A stretch of 18,427 nt of DNA from CAZAMB01 sp964486335 (lineage in GTDB: Bacteria; Planctomycetota; Phycisphaerae; UBA1845): positions 1 to 18,427 of the forward strand of contig CAZAMB010000029.1 of assembly GCA_964486335.1 (NCBI GenBank), given 5' to 3'. The notes below the pieces were generated by a model. It made no database searches. It saw nothing but the letters and a program-made list of their open reading frames with translations, and was not told the origin of the DNA. The translations under genes and the position numbers were made by a program. Each line of letters begins with the position of its first letter. Within the stretch, counting starts at the first letter, position 1. This document shows positions 1 to 7,970 of this stretch, piece by piece.

Positions 1-37
1 CCGTCGTCGCGCCGCCCTTGACACCGACACGCTCATG

Positions 38-80
38 GAAGCCCGCGGCTCGCCAGTGTCAATCCTTTCGGCGTTCTACA
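38..80 (+). repeat. Dispersed repeat, right-end copy (partial)
   Basis: About 43 bases here match the last ~43 bases of the window (18381-18423) with five substitutions and one indel. The shared core contains CCGCGGCTCGC and CTTTCGGCGTT. At 18291-18426 this same sequence forms the right end of a small element with terminal inverted repeats. The copy here is therefore read as the right end of a second element, or as a solitary end. The sequence just left of it (1-37) does not match the interior of the right-hand copy. Positions 81-190 hold no gene or repeat that I can recognise. Confidence 0.6.
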
Positions 81-191
81 ATGGAGTGGTGACCATCAGG
101 CCAGGACCGGCAAGAATTCGCGGCGACTCGAAAGCATGGGGAAATCGCGCCGAATCCGCTGATTTGACGCGGTTTTACCAAAGGGACGATG

Positions 192-213
192 CGTCATTTC
201 GGCCGAAATGACG
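192..213 (-). terminator. Perfect 22-bp palindrome, probable terminator hairpin
   Basis: CGTCATTTCGG is followed directly by its exact reverse complement, giving an 11-bp inverted repeat that can fold as a 9-bp stem with a GGCC loop. It lies about 30 bases beyond the stop codon of the minus-strand gene ending at 244, where a terminator is expected. No U-rich run follows on the minus strand, so it could instead be a protein-binding palindrome or an mRNA 3'-end stabiliser. Confidence 0.45.
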
Positions 214-243
214 AAGATCTTTAACGCTCAGTGGGAACGCGCA

Positions 244-1686
244 TCAATCATCGCCGGCGAGACTATCAAGCAACGTAATGTGACGCCGTTCGGGATTTGG
301 CATGCGGAATCCCAGGTCAGGAGCACGGGGTGCGCCTTTGGAGGCGGAACGATCTGTTTCGACGTCGCCACCATTGTCAACCCGATCGTCATCAACGGTA
401 TAAACGATGAGGCCGTTCTCCGTCATCTTTATGCGAATGGGCTGACCGTCAAACGGGTCGATCGGTATTTGGTCGAGAAAGTTCGGAACAAGCTCGGACA
501 GCGACTCAGGAAAGCGCCCAATGGCAAGACGATACCGCTCGGCGGCCAGACCGGTCAGTGCACATTCAATCTGGGCCGAGATTCTTGTGTGAACGGCGGC
601 TGCTCGGCTCATGGCCGGCAGGAGCATTTTCACAATCAGCTGCGTCCGCGGCAACTTGGGCGTTTCAGCTTCGAGTCGCCAGGTCGCCTGTCGCATCGCG
701 TCGTGATCGTCCGCGGCGTCCACAAGCCATGTATACATCTCGGCGCCGCGAAGCTGGTTGGACCGAACCAGAAACGTAGGCACTCTCCACGACATTTGCG
801 GTAGAATGGATTCATCGCCTTCATTGGTAGCGGTTGCGATTGCAGGAAGGGACGTGCGCCCGGCGGCCATGGCGTCGCAGGTTTCAACAAAGAAGGCCCT
901 TTCTCCAAGCAGAGCCCAGCGCATCGTGCCTTTGGCTTTCATGTCCCGCAATTCGTCGCTCAATCTGGCAAGCGAAGCGTCCTGCGGCGTCGTGGTACGG
1001 AGAATGTCTTCGACCGTATTCACCGATAGCGCTTCAATCGCAATCTGAACCAGTCGACTGATGAGCATGGGTTCATCGTGCAGGGAACCGGCGATGCGGT
1101 ATTGCAGAACGGCGTCTTCCACCGCGCGGTCGATATCGTTGTCGATCAATGCGATTATCGCATCGAGGCGCAGGAGTTTGCCCAGCGATCGCAGTTCGGT
1201 CAGATGCGGCAGAAGCGTGAACAAGGGCGTTTCTTCGAAATGAACGTCGAACCGACCCGTCGGTCGGTCACGAAGCGCCTGCAATTTTTGGAGCAACTCA
1301 CCCTGCGTTTCGACAAACTGTCGCGACGGTTCGACGTATCTTCGTTCCACGCCGTCGTGAAAGCGCTCGCCGTCTCGACCGCCGCCGAAGACAAGAATGT
1401 CATAATTATTGTTGCTTGCCTCTCCGAGTTTCTTGATGTCCTCGGCCAATCCCTCGATGACGCGAGCGCTGTTCAAGTCGTCGGGCACGACGGATCGCCG
1501 CGCTTCGATTTCCTTGAAAGTGATCGGCTGCCCCTTGGCACGAAGCGAATCCGCATAGGTTTCCCAGCGTGCGGTTGCCTGCCGACCGAAGCCGTAAAGC
1601 GCTCCCGTCGCGACCACGACCAATCCGATCAGCCCCAGCAGGAGCTTGATCCACCACGGCGTCCCATAGGTCATTGTTGTTCTCAC
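244..1686 (-). CDS. Membrane-anchored hypothetical protein
   Basis: The function is unknown. I prefer the GTG start at 1686 because GGGG lies 7 bases upstream; an ATG at 1674 and a longer form from 1746 are also open. The product of about 480 residues begins with a short N-terminus containing WW and one strong hydrophobic helix (about residues 12-34, rich in L, V, G and A). The rest is a soluble and probably extracytoplasmic domain, largely helical and rich in charged residues. The C-terminus contains 'GRFPESLSELVP' and 'DPFDGQPIRI', followed by 'YTVDDDRVDNGG'. This resembles the pseudopilin-like tail, DPF-DG-x-P then Y-S-x-G-x-D, common in uncharacterised planctomycete proteins. Upstream lies the glycosyltransferase stop, 122 bases away on the same strand, so co-transcription is possible but not shown. 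The gene itself is well supported; its role is not. Confidence 0.8.
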   Translation of the reverse strand: MRTTMTYGTPWWIKLLLGLIGLVVVATGALYGFGRQATARWETYADSLRAKGQPITFKEIEARRSVVPDDLNSARVIEGLAEDIKKLGEASNNNYDILVFGGGRDGERFHDGVERRYVEPSRQFVETQGELLQKLQALRDRPTGRFDVHFEETPLFTLLPHLTELRSLGKLLRLDAIIALIDNDIDRAVEDAVLQYRIAGSLHDEPMLISRLVQIAIEALSVNTVEDILRTTTPQDASLARLSDELRDMKAKGTMRWALLGERAFFVETCDAMAAGRTSLPAIATATNEGDESILPQMSWRVPTFLVRSNQLRGAEMYTWLVDAADDHDAMRQATWRLEAETPKLPRTQLIVKMLLPAMSRAAAVHTRISAQIECALTGLAAERYRLAIGRFPESLSELVPNFLDQIPIDPFDGQPIRIKMTENGLIVYTVDDDRVDNGGDVETDRSASKGAPRAPDLGFRMPNPERRHITLLDSLAGDD

Positions 1687-1808
1687 ACTTCCACCCCTTT
1701 CAGGACGAAACGAGATGGCGTTCGTTAGCGCCAGATTGCGAAGCATGGTAACGAATTGTCGCGGGAATGCCGATGGCGAGGGACGCAGCTCGGTGGTCGC
1801 GAAAGGAA

Positions 1809-3035
1809 TTAGGCGAGAACCATAGCGCAGCTCGGTCGAACGTGAGGTGCGTGGTGCGTCGCTTGCGTGCCGCCGGTGACGATCTTTTCGAAGCGATTCA
1901 ATTCAACATACCAGCGGTGACGATCCGCGACGAATCGTCGAGCGGACGTTCCGACGCGCTGTCGCAACTGCGCATCGCCGAGCAGGTCACGAATGAAGCC
2001 GGCTATCTGCGGGGCGGTATCGCCGACCAGGTAGTCCGCTCCGTTCCCTGCATTGATTCCGGCCGCGGCCTTCGAGGTCAGTACAACCGGTTTCGCGGCG
2101 GCCATGGCTTCGAGCACCTTGTTTTGAATGCCACGCGCGATCCGCAGCGGCGCGACGCTGACATCGATTCGGCAAAGCTCGTCGGCGATGTCGTCGACAG
2201 CTCCGGCGACCTGCACGCCGTCGAGGCGAGCGAGGCGTCTGACCGTACGCGTCGGCGAGCGGCCCACGATTCGAAACACGGCCGACGGGTGCGCGGATCG
2301 GATCATCGGCCAGCATTCCCGCGCGAACCAGGTCACCGCGTCGATGTTGGGGAAATAGTCCATGACGCCGACGAATCCAACGGTCGGATGAAGGCCGGGG
2401 ACCGGAGAGAAACGTTCGGGAATCTCCACACCGTTACCGATGATGTGCAGTTTGTCCGGTTGAGCGGTGTCGAGCAATTCGGCTTCCGATTGTGTGATGA
2501 GCACGGTTGCGTCAAACGCGTCGATCCACTGCCGCTCTCGATCGGCCAGCCGCTCGCCTTCGGTGCGGTACATCGCCCTCTTCAAGCCGCTCGAGTGTTC
2601 GGCGTAGTCGAGCCACTTTCGGCTGTCGAAATCGCACAGGTCGAGCACGCGGCGCGGAGCTTTGATTGCGAGCGCGTAGGGCGCCATGCTCGATGAGAAC
2701 GCGACGACGGCGTCAAAGTCCACCGATCGCGCGAGCCGCAACAAAGCACGGCGCATATCAGCGCTCTCGTAGAATCCTTCGGTGACTGTTCGCCCGCCGA
2801 ACAGAGCAAACAGGCCTCTCAACTTTGCGTAGATCGGCTTCAGTTCGACGGCGACGATGTCTTCGCAGTACTCGCGCAGAGGCGCGACGTTTCGCCAGTC
2901 GTGCGGTGTGTCCACGAAGCAGGCGCACCAGACCCGGTGATCGCGACTGAGCCTTTCGATTTGCCGAAACGCGCGCAGCTTGTCACCCTTGTTCGGCGGA
3001 TAAGGAATGCGATGGGCGAGATAGAGGATGTTCAT
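1809..3035 (-). CDS. Family-4 glycosyltransferase, exosortase-associated type
   Basis: This is a cytoplasmic, membrane-peripheral enzyme expected to move a sugar from a nucleotide donor to a growing polysaccharide or lipid-linked acceptor. The 408-residue protein opens with MNILYLAHRIPYPPNKGDK, the N-terminal signature of the PEP-CTERM/EpsH1-associated sugar transferase family (TIGR03087, stp1). The C-terminal GT-B domain shows GFVGVMDYFPN (about 220-230), a donor-site region RGIQNKVLEAMA (301-312) with the usual Glu near 309, and a following 'AKPVV'. The length is typical. The start is fixed by the family N-terminus and by GGGGTG about 5 bases upstream. The gene begins only 4 bases after the FemAB-like stop, so it is the last gene of a tight three-gene operon. 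The donor and acceptor cannot be read from the sequence. Confidence 0.88.
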   Translation of the reverse strand: MNILYLAHRIPYPPNKGDKLRAFRQIERLSRDHRVWCACFVDTPHDWRNVAPLREYCEDIVAVELKPIYAKLRGLFALFGGRTVTEGFYESADMRRALLRLARSVDFDAVVAFSSSMAPYALAIKAPRRVLDLCDFDSRKWLDYAEHSSGLKRAMYRTEGERLADRERQWIDAFDATVLITQSEAELLDTAQPDKLHIIGNGVEIPERFSPVPGLHPTVGFVGVMDYFPNIDAVTWFARECWPMIRSAHPSAVFRIVGRSPTRTVRRLARLDGVQVAGAVDDIADELCRIDVSVAPLRIARGIQNKVLEAMAAAKPVVLTSKAAAGINAGNGADYLVGDTAPQIAGFIRDLLGDAQLRQRVGTSARRFVADRHRWYVELNRFEKIVTGGTQATHHAPHVRPSCAMVLA

Positions 3036-3039
3036 TACG

Positions 3040-4284
3040 TCACCCCGGAATGTGTCTGGTCAAGTAAGCTCCGGCAATCCGCGTGGCAAACAGCGGCAGG
3101 TGCGGCCACACACGGCGAGCCAGCGCAAACGTCGGATTGTCGGGCGAAAGATTGGAGGCGCGACAGCCCGGCGGCACAAACTGTTGATAGCCGAGCGGGC
3201 GCGGCTCGAACCCATGAAACCGCTTGAAATCGTAACTGCCGGTGTTGTCGCGCCGCGATCGACCGAAATCGAAGACGCGGAAACCCTCGGCCGCGCCGCG
3301 CTCCATTACGCAAAGATAAATAAAGTTGGCGGCGCTGAATCGCTTCGCCTCGTCCGTCATCCCGACGAAATAGGGCATGACGCGGTCGCGAAAGAGAAAC
3401 GTCACGAGTCCCGCGACGGGGACTTTGCCCTGGCGGACGATCGTCACCCAATGGCGATCACGAAACTGCTCGGCAAGCAATGAGAAGAATCGAAACGGAT
3501 AATTGAGCGAGGCCAGCCGTCTCATGCTCTTGGTGTACAATTCCCAAGCGAGTCGAAGATCGCCCGAGTCAAATGTCGCGTTCAATTTGTATTTGTCGCG
3601 AGCATTGCGCGCCGCGGCGCGGGCCTTTCGCGGAAGTCGTGCGAGCACATCTTCGGGGCGATCGGGCAGCGCGCCGCTGAATCCGACGTAACGTCCCACG
3701 ATCGGCCAGCGCGGAACGGCCGCGCGCTCGCTACGCACGTCGATGACTCGACAGCGGTGTTCGGTTGCAAGCCGCTCGGCCGCCAGGGCGAGCACCCGCG
3801 AAACGTCGTTATCATCGGCGAGCATTCCTCCGCCGACGCCGCAAGGGACGCTCACGAGCATTCGCCCCGCGATGCGACTGGCCACAAGGAATAGGGGGAA
3901 CACTCCGACCATTCGTTCGCCGCGCATGGCGACGATGTACAGGTCCCTGTGTCCGAAAGCGTCGCGCACGGCGTTTCGCCAGCCGAGTGAATGAAAGATT
4001 GTGCCTTCGGTGTGCCGGTCAACGTAGGCTTCCCAATCGCGTTCTCGATCCAACGTCAGAGTGGCGACGCCAATGTCGCCCGATTTCGATAATGGGACAA
4101 TCGCGCAAACCCCCGGCGTGCTGTCGATCGGCGTAGGAGCGTCGATCGTGACGTCGAGTACCGCGAGCCTTAGATCTGAGCCGCAACCGTGAGGGTGCGG
4201 CGACAATTCTCCGATCGCATGGGCGTTCCGCTCGCTGACGCGCACGGCTTCGTTCATGGCGGATCGAAGTCCATCGTCAGGCAT
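3040..4284 (-). CDS. FemAB-like acyl/aminoacyltransferase, exosortase-associated
   Basis: The protein belongs to the FemAB/GNAT-fold transferases and closely resembles the group linked with XrtA/PEP-CTERM loci (TIGR03019). It probably transfers an amino acid or acyl group onto a polysaccharide or cell-envelope acceptor. The recognisable domain starts near residue 75 ('DWEAYVDRHTEGTIFHSLGW'), continues through 'VPCGVGGGMLAD' and 'LPRKARAAARNARDK', and ends with 'FDFGRSRRDNTGSYDFKRF', the most diagnostic motif. I chose ATG 4284, which overlaps the upstream stop by 8 bases (ATGCCTGA) and has GGAG 9 bases upstream. An upstream ATG at 4314 would give 10 extra residues. The first ~70 residues before the domain lack recognisable features, so a later start (4257) is also possible. 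Translational coupling to the capK-like gene is likely. Confidence 0.85.
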   Translation of the reverse strand: MPDDGLRSAMNEAVRVSERNAHAIGELSPHPHGCGSDLRLAVLDVTIDAPTPIDSTPGVCAIVPLSKSGDIGVATLTLDRERDWEAYVDRHTEGTIFHSLGWRNAVRDAFGHRDLYIVAMRGERMVGVFPLFLVASRIAGRMLVSVPCGVGGGMLADDNDVSRVLALAAERLATEHRCRVIDVRSERAAVPRWPIVGRYVGFSGALPDRPEDVLARLPRKARAAARNARDKYKLNATFDSGDLRLAWELYTKSMRRLASLNYPFRFFSLLAEQFRDRHWVTIVRQGKVPVAGLVTFLFRDRVMPYFVGMTDEAKRFSAANFIYLCVMERGAAEGFRVFDFGRSRRDNTGSYDFKRFHGFEPRPLGYQQFVPPGCRASNLSPDNPTFALARRVWPHLPLFATRIAGAYLTRHIPG

Positions 4285-5653
4285 GAGTCGGCACTCCGGA
4301 AGCGGGTGCGTCACGCCCGACGTGTGAAACGACGTAGCGAAACTTGCCCGATGCGGCTTCGTCGATTCGATCGACCAGATTCACCGCGATGCGTGCCTGG
4401 TCGCCAAGCACGGGACGCACGCGTCCCCGGATGCTCTCGGCCGTGATCCGTGCGATGCGCTCATCAACGACGACATCCACCGTCACGGCGAAATCCTCGT
4501 GCTGGGTGACACGAAAACGACGAACTCCCGGCGTTTCGCGCAGCGGATAGATGATCGAAAGGGCGTGCTTGACGGTCCCATCGGGCAAGTGCAGAAAATC
4601 CGTCTTGCGACCGGCCACCACGTCCATCAACGGCAGTCCGCGTCCGCACGAACAGCGACCGGGCAACAGTCGGCCCATATCGCCGGTTCGATAGCGAATG
4701 AAGGGCATGGCGTAGGCGTCGAGGTGCGTTACGACGATTTCGCCCGTTTCACCGATCGGCAAGACCCGCAGGCCGTCCGCGATTTCAACGATGACGTTTT
4801 CAGCGGTCACGTGCATTGCGCCGAGCGGGCACTGGTGCGCGATGAAGCCCGCCTCGCGGCTGCCATAACAGTCAGCCACGGGAACGCCAAACAGGGACGC
4901 GATCAATTCGCGATCGGGCGGCAGCAGCGTTTCGCCGGTCACGAACACCGCGCGAAGGTTGCCCGTATCTATGGCGGCGCTGCGCGCACGAATGTGCTCG
5001 GCAAAGAACGCGATGCTGCTCGGATATCCGAACAAGGCGTGCGGACGAAACCGATTCCAACGGGTGATGAATTCGTCCATTCGCGATGGCGACATGTTGA
5101 AGGCGTCAAGAAGCCGCTGATTCAAAAGAAAATCGCGAACGCTCTTGATCGCGTCGGTGTTGCGGCGCTCGATCGGCGATCCCCAGAGCAGAAGCTCGCG
5201 ATCGCCCTGGCGAACGCCGAACCAGCGGTGCGTACGGATGCGTGCGGCCTGATCGTATCCCTGGCGGCGACGATCGATCACGAACATCAACGGCTCGCCG
5301 GATGATCCGCCCGTGTTGTGTGAAAACAGGCCGCCGGGTGCGTCGCGCCAAATCAGTTCGTCGCGCGACTCGCGGATTTCGTCTTTGGTAAGGAAAGGCA
5401 AGCGCGCGAGGACGGTTCGCGGATCGTCACGGCGCGGATCGGCCCCGACGTCTTGAAGCCGTCGGCGATAAAACGGAATCCGGTCATGAGCATGGATCAA
5501 GAGTTCGCGGAGCTTCCGCTCTTGAAGCCCGAGGAGATCGTCCGGTGCGGCCCATTGCGACCACTCCAGACTGCGTGCGTCGGCCAGGGTCGTCCGTCCA
5601 ACGAGCCGCTCGTGCACTGGAAGAATCACGGTTCGAACAAGCGGTCCGATCAA
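4277..5653 (-). CDS. CapK/PaaK-like adenylate-forming enzyme
   Basis: A member of the phenylacetate-CoA ligase/CapK family, which activates a carboxylate with ATP as an acyl-adenylate. Homologues are common in capsule and exopolysaccharide loci, where the substrate is usually unknown. The 458-residue protein shows the P-loop-like NTGGSSGEP (113-121), YGSREAG (263-269), YRTGD (321-325), a CSC pair (Cys334, Cys336) and, near the C-terminus, SGKFRY with the expected catalytic Lys437. The length is typical. The start codon reads TTG at 5653 with no strong Shine-Dalgarno site; GTG codons at 5629 and 5617 are alternatives. It is the first gene of the minus-strand operon with the FemAB-like and glycosyltransferase genes, which points to acyl decoration of an envelope polysaccharide (inference). 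Confidence 0.87.
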   Translation of the reverse strand: MIGPLVRTVILPVHERLVGRTTLADARSLEWSQWAAPDDLLGLQERKLRELLIHAHDRIPFYRRRLQDVGADPRRDDPRTVLARLPFLTKDEIRESRDELIWRDAPGGLFSHNTGGSSGEPLMFVIDRRRQGYDQAARIRTHRWFGVRQGDRELLLWGSPIERRNTDAIKSVRDFLLNQRLLDAFNMSPSRMDEFITRWNRFRPHALFGYPSSIAFFAEHIRARSAAIDTGNLRAVFVTGETLLPPDRELIASLFGVPVADCYGSREAGFIAHQCPLGAMHVTAENVIVEIADGLRVLPIGETGEIVVTHLDAYAMPFIRYRTGDMGRLLPGRCSCGRGLPLMDVVAGRKTDFLHLPDGTVKHALSIIYPLRETPGVRRFRVTQHEDFAVTVDVVVDERIARITAESIRGRVRPVLGDQARIAVNLVDRIDEAASGKFRYVVSHVGRDAPASGVPTHA

Positions 5654-5669
5654 ACGCCTAACCCATTCT

Positions 5670-5697
5670 TTAATAAGAAGTTATGAAACCGTTCCAA
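5670..5697 (-). promoter_or_regulatory. Possible promoter of the polysaccharide operon
   Basis: On the minus strand TTGGAA (5692-5697) and TATTAA (5670-5675) are separated by 16 bases, each matching four of six consensus positions for sigma-70. The site lies in the AT-richest part of the divergent intergenic region 5654-5878. It would place transcription start only about 10 bases before the TTG start, giving a very short leader. No clear counterpart for the plus-strand gene at 5879 was found. Confidence 0.3.
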
Positions 5698-5878
5698 CCT
5701 CGCGAAAGGCCGTTCCGTCTGTTTATCGGCGGTTATCGGGCACGACGTTGGTCGGCGAGAGACTGTTGAGCACGCGCCTTCCGCGCGGTACCGTCTTTCT
5801 ACAGGCTATCGGCGCAGCCATCGCGCGAGGCATACATAACTCAATACCTACAAATGATTTACGACAGATCGGCTCCAA

Positions 5879-7501
5879 ATGATGAATCAGCAACAGGGCG
5901 GACTCCGCGAAATCGTTGACCGTTACTATCACAATTCCTGGGCGTTAAGCCCTACAGCCGGTTCGCGCGCCGGACTGTACGAATTTGACGGTCGACTGGA
6001 ACTTCCTGATCGGGACTATTTCGCCGAGCGACAAAGACTGATCGTTCGAGGCACCGCCGAAGTCAAGACCGTTCCGAGCCCGCAGCCCGGCACGCTTGAG
6101 GAGCTCGATCGAAAGGTCTTCGACGCGCATCTGACCGTCGCCGCATTGCGGCTCGAAACCATCCAGCACTGGCGGCGCGATCCGGCCCAGCCGTTGACCG
6201 AAGCCGTGGAGTCGCTCTTCGAGTTGATGATGCGTCGCGAACTGTCCAACCCCGAGACGCTGCGAGCCATCGCCCATCGACTGGAAGCGTTGCCCGCCTA
6301 TTTGAAGGCCGCGCGCTCGCGCATTGACGATCCCGTCGGGCTGTGGGTGACGATCGCGGAGCATACCGCACCGGGCGCGATCGCCTTCATCACCAATGCA
6401 GTGATGCCGCTGGGCGATTCACACGCGACGCTCCGCGACGAATTCACGAGAGCCGGTCGCAAGGCGATCGAGGCCGTTCAAGACTATGCGGCGTGGCTTG
6501 GTGAATTGCGGGGGCGACCGCTAGCCGACGACGTGGCCATCGGCAGCGAGGCGCTGACGCAACTTGTCCGTCATTGGCACGGGCTGACGGAATCGCTGGA
6601 CGAAATCGAGGAACTCGGGCGAACGCTCATCCGCTATTTTCGTGAGGAACTCAAGCGGCACGCCGAATTGATCTCGCCGGGATCAACCTGGCAGGAGGTG
6701 ATCGAGCAGGCCCGCAACGTGTTCATCCGATCCGACCGCAACATGCTCGAAGCGTATCGCCGTGTCACCCAAGAACTTCGCGAGCGAATGATCCGCGACG
6801 AACTGCTTGAGCTTCCGCCGGGCGAGGAGTGCCGCGTGATTGCGACACCGACGTTCATGCGGGCACTGCTTCCGACGGCCGCCTACACCAACCCCGGCCC
6901 GCTCGACCCAAGGCAAGTCGGCGTCTTTTTCGTCACCGAACCGGATCGCGCGCTCGGCGAGGAGTCGTACCGGGCAAACGTCGCGCAGCATTACGGTATC
7001 GAGGAGACGAGCGTTCACGAGGCCTATCCGGGTCATCATGTTCAGAACTGCTGGGCCAACCGGGCGAGTTCGCTCGCGCGGCAGATGGCCGACCACATCG
7101 TCTTCATGGAGGGCTGGACGCTCTACTGCGAGCAGTGGATGATCGAGAAGGAGTGGTTCCCCGATCCGGCGCTGACGATCAACTATCTCATCGGGCAGCT
7201 CTGGCGGGCCTGCCGCATCGTCATCGATGTGGGGCTGCACACGCGGACACTCGGCGTCGCCGACGCGGTGCAGATGCTGATGGACGGGCCGGGGTTCACC
7301 CGCGAGCGGGCCGAGACGGAACTCAACTGGTATTCGCAGAGTCCGGGCGTGCCGATGAGCTACCTTCTGGGCAAGCGCGAGACGCTCGACCTGCGTGACG
7401 CGTTCATGCGCCGCCCCGGCGCGACGCTCCGCGACTTCCACCGCTGGCTGCTCCAGTTCGGCTCCGTGCCGCAACGCTGGCTGCGCGAGTTGTTGCCGTA
7501 A
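5879..7501 (+). CDS. DUF885-family metallopeptidase-like protein
   Basis: A DUF885 protein, a predicted zinc-dependent peptidase family of largely unknown substrate. The hallmark HEAYPGHH lies at residues 380-387, giving the putative zinc-binding histidines and the catalytic Glu381. It is followed by MEGWTLYCEQW with Glu411 as a candidate third ligand. The 540-residue length fits the family. Many relatives are exported lipoproteins, but this one opens with MMNQQQGGLREIVDRYY and has no signal peptide or lipobox, so a cytoplasmic location is inferred. Two adjacent ATGs (5879, 5882) are possible starts and neither has a good Shine-Dalgarno site. The gene stands alone, divergent from the polysaccharide operon and 151 bases before the next gene. 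Family membership is clear; substrate is not. Confidence 0.88.
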   Translation: MMNQQQGGLREIVDRYYHNSWALSPTAGSRAGLYEFDGRLELPDRDYFAERQRLIVRGTAEVKTVPSPQPGTLEELDRKVFDAHLTVAALRLETIQHWRRDPAQPLTEAVESLFELMMRRELSNPETLRAIAHRLEALPAYLKAARSRIDDPVGLWVTIAEHTAPGAIAFITNAVMPLGDSHATLRDEFTRAGRKAIEAVQDYAAWLGELRGRPLADDVAIGSEALTQLVRHWHGLTESLDEIEELGRTLIRYFREELKRHAELISPGSTWQEVIEQARNVFIRSDRNMLEAYRRVTQELRERMIRDELLELPPGEECRVIATPTFMRALLPTAAYTNPGPLDPRQVGVFFVTEPDRALGEESYRANVAQHYGIEETSVHEAYPGHHVQNCWANRASSLARQMADHIVFMEGWTLYCEQWMIEKEWFPDPALTINYLIGQLWRACRIVIDVGLHTRTLGVADAVQMLMDGPGFTRERAETELNWYSQSPGVPMSYLLGKRETLDLRDAFMRRPGATLRDFHRWLLQFGSVPQRWLRELLP

Positions 7502-7652
7502 CAGCCCGTTGGGAGACATGTGGCACAGGTTTTCAACCGGTGGAAGGGCAGCCGCTCTAGCGTCGCACTGACTGCCTGTGGGTCTGAATGGAGGCCGAGT
7601 GGCGTCAGGCATAGCCCGACCTACCTGGGGGCAAGGCGATTTGAGGTAAGGG

Positions 7653-7955
7653 ATGGCGACGACCATAGTTCAAAAAAGAGGTTTTTGGTGGTTGGGGCTA
7701 ATTGCGTTGCTTTCCAGTTTCGGTGGATGTAAACGTGAAACAGGTACTGATGCGGCCACAACGGAAACGTTGCCGTTCAAGACCCCTTTTTGGGCCAAGT
7801 CGGGCTCTGGAGCTGTCTTGTTGCGATTTGAATCGCCCTTGGGCGGCGTTCTGTTGCTTCGTCGGGTAGATCGCCTTCTGGGACCTGTGGAACTGGCAAA
7901 TGCAAAGGAATCAGACACCGACCCGCTTGGATTGGGTGCAGTGTACCGCTACTAG
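7653..7955 (+). CDS. N-terminal part of an amber-interrupted lipoprotein
   Basis: The function is unknown. GAGG lies 6 bases before the ATG. The 100-residue product has a lipoprotein-type signal: positively charged start, hydrophobic stretch FWWLGLIALLSSF, then GGC with Cys26 as the lipidation site. It ends at a TAG (7953-7955) after 'VYRY'. Reading through that stop keeps the same frame open to 8432, and the joined ~259-residue product would match the neighbouring 8457-9209 gene in length and in sequence. For example, 'YRY-stop-PGASEL' aligns with 'FRYDFGSGQL' of the neighbour. The simplest reading is a gene recently broken by a nonsense mutation. A functional short lipoprotein, or stop-codon readthrough, remains possible. 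Third codon positions look less GC-rich than in adjacent genes. Confidence 0.6.
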   Translation: MATTIVQKRGFWWLGLIALLSSFGGCKRETGTDAATTETLPFKTPFWAKSGSGAVLLRFESPLGGVLLLRRVDRLLGPVELANAKESDTDPLGLGAVYRY

Positions 7956-7970
7956 CCGGGGGCCAGCGAA

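Noticed and set aside
208..804. A 198-codon plus-strand frame opposite the first hypothetical gene
   Set aside because: It starts within the palindrome, has no ribosome-binding site, and runs antisense to a gene with a clear membrane anchor and conserved-looking C-terminus.
1784..1836. Two copies of CGCAGCTCGGT (1784-1794 and 1826-1836)
   Set aside because: An 11-base direct repeat in GC-rich DNA with no further extension; compatible with chance.
1767..2696. A 309-codon plus-strand frame opposite the glycosyltransferase
   Set aside because: Antisense shadow of a clear family member, with no motif or ribosome-binding site of its own.
6683..7666. A 327-codon minus-strand frame opposite the DUF885 gene
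   Set aside because: Antisense to a gene with an intact HEAYPGHH motif; composition is typical of a shadow frame.
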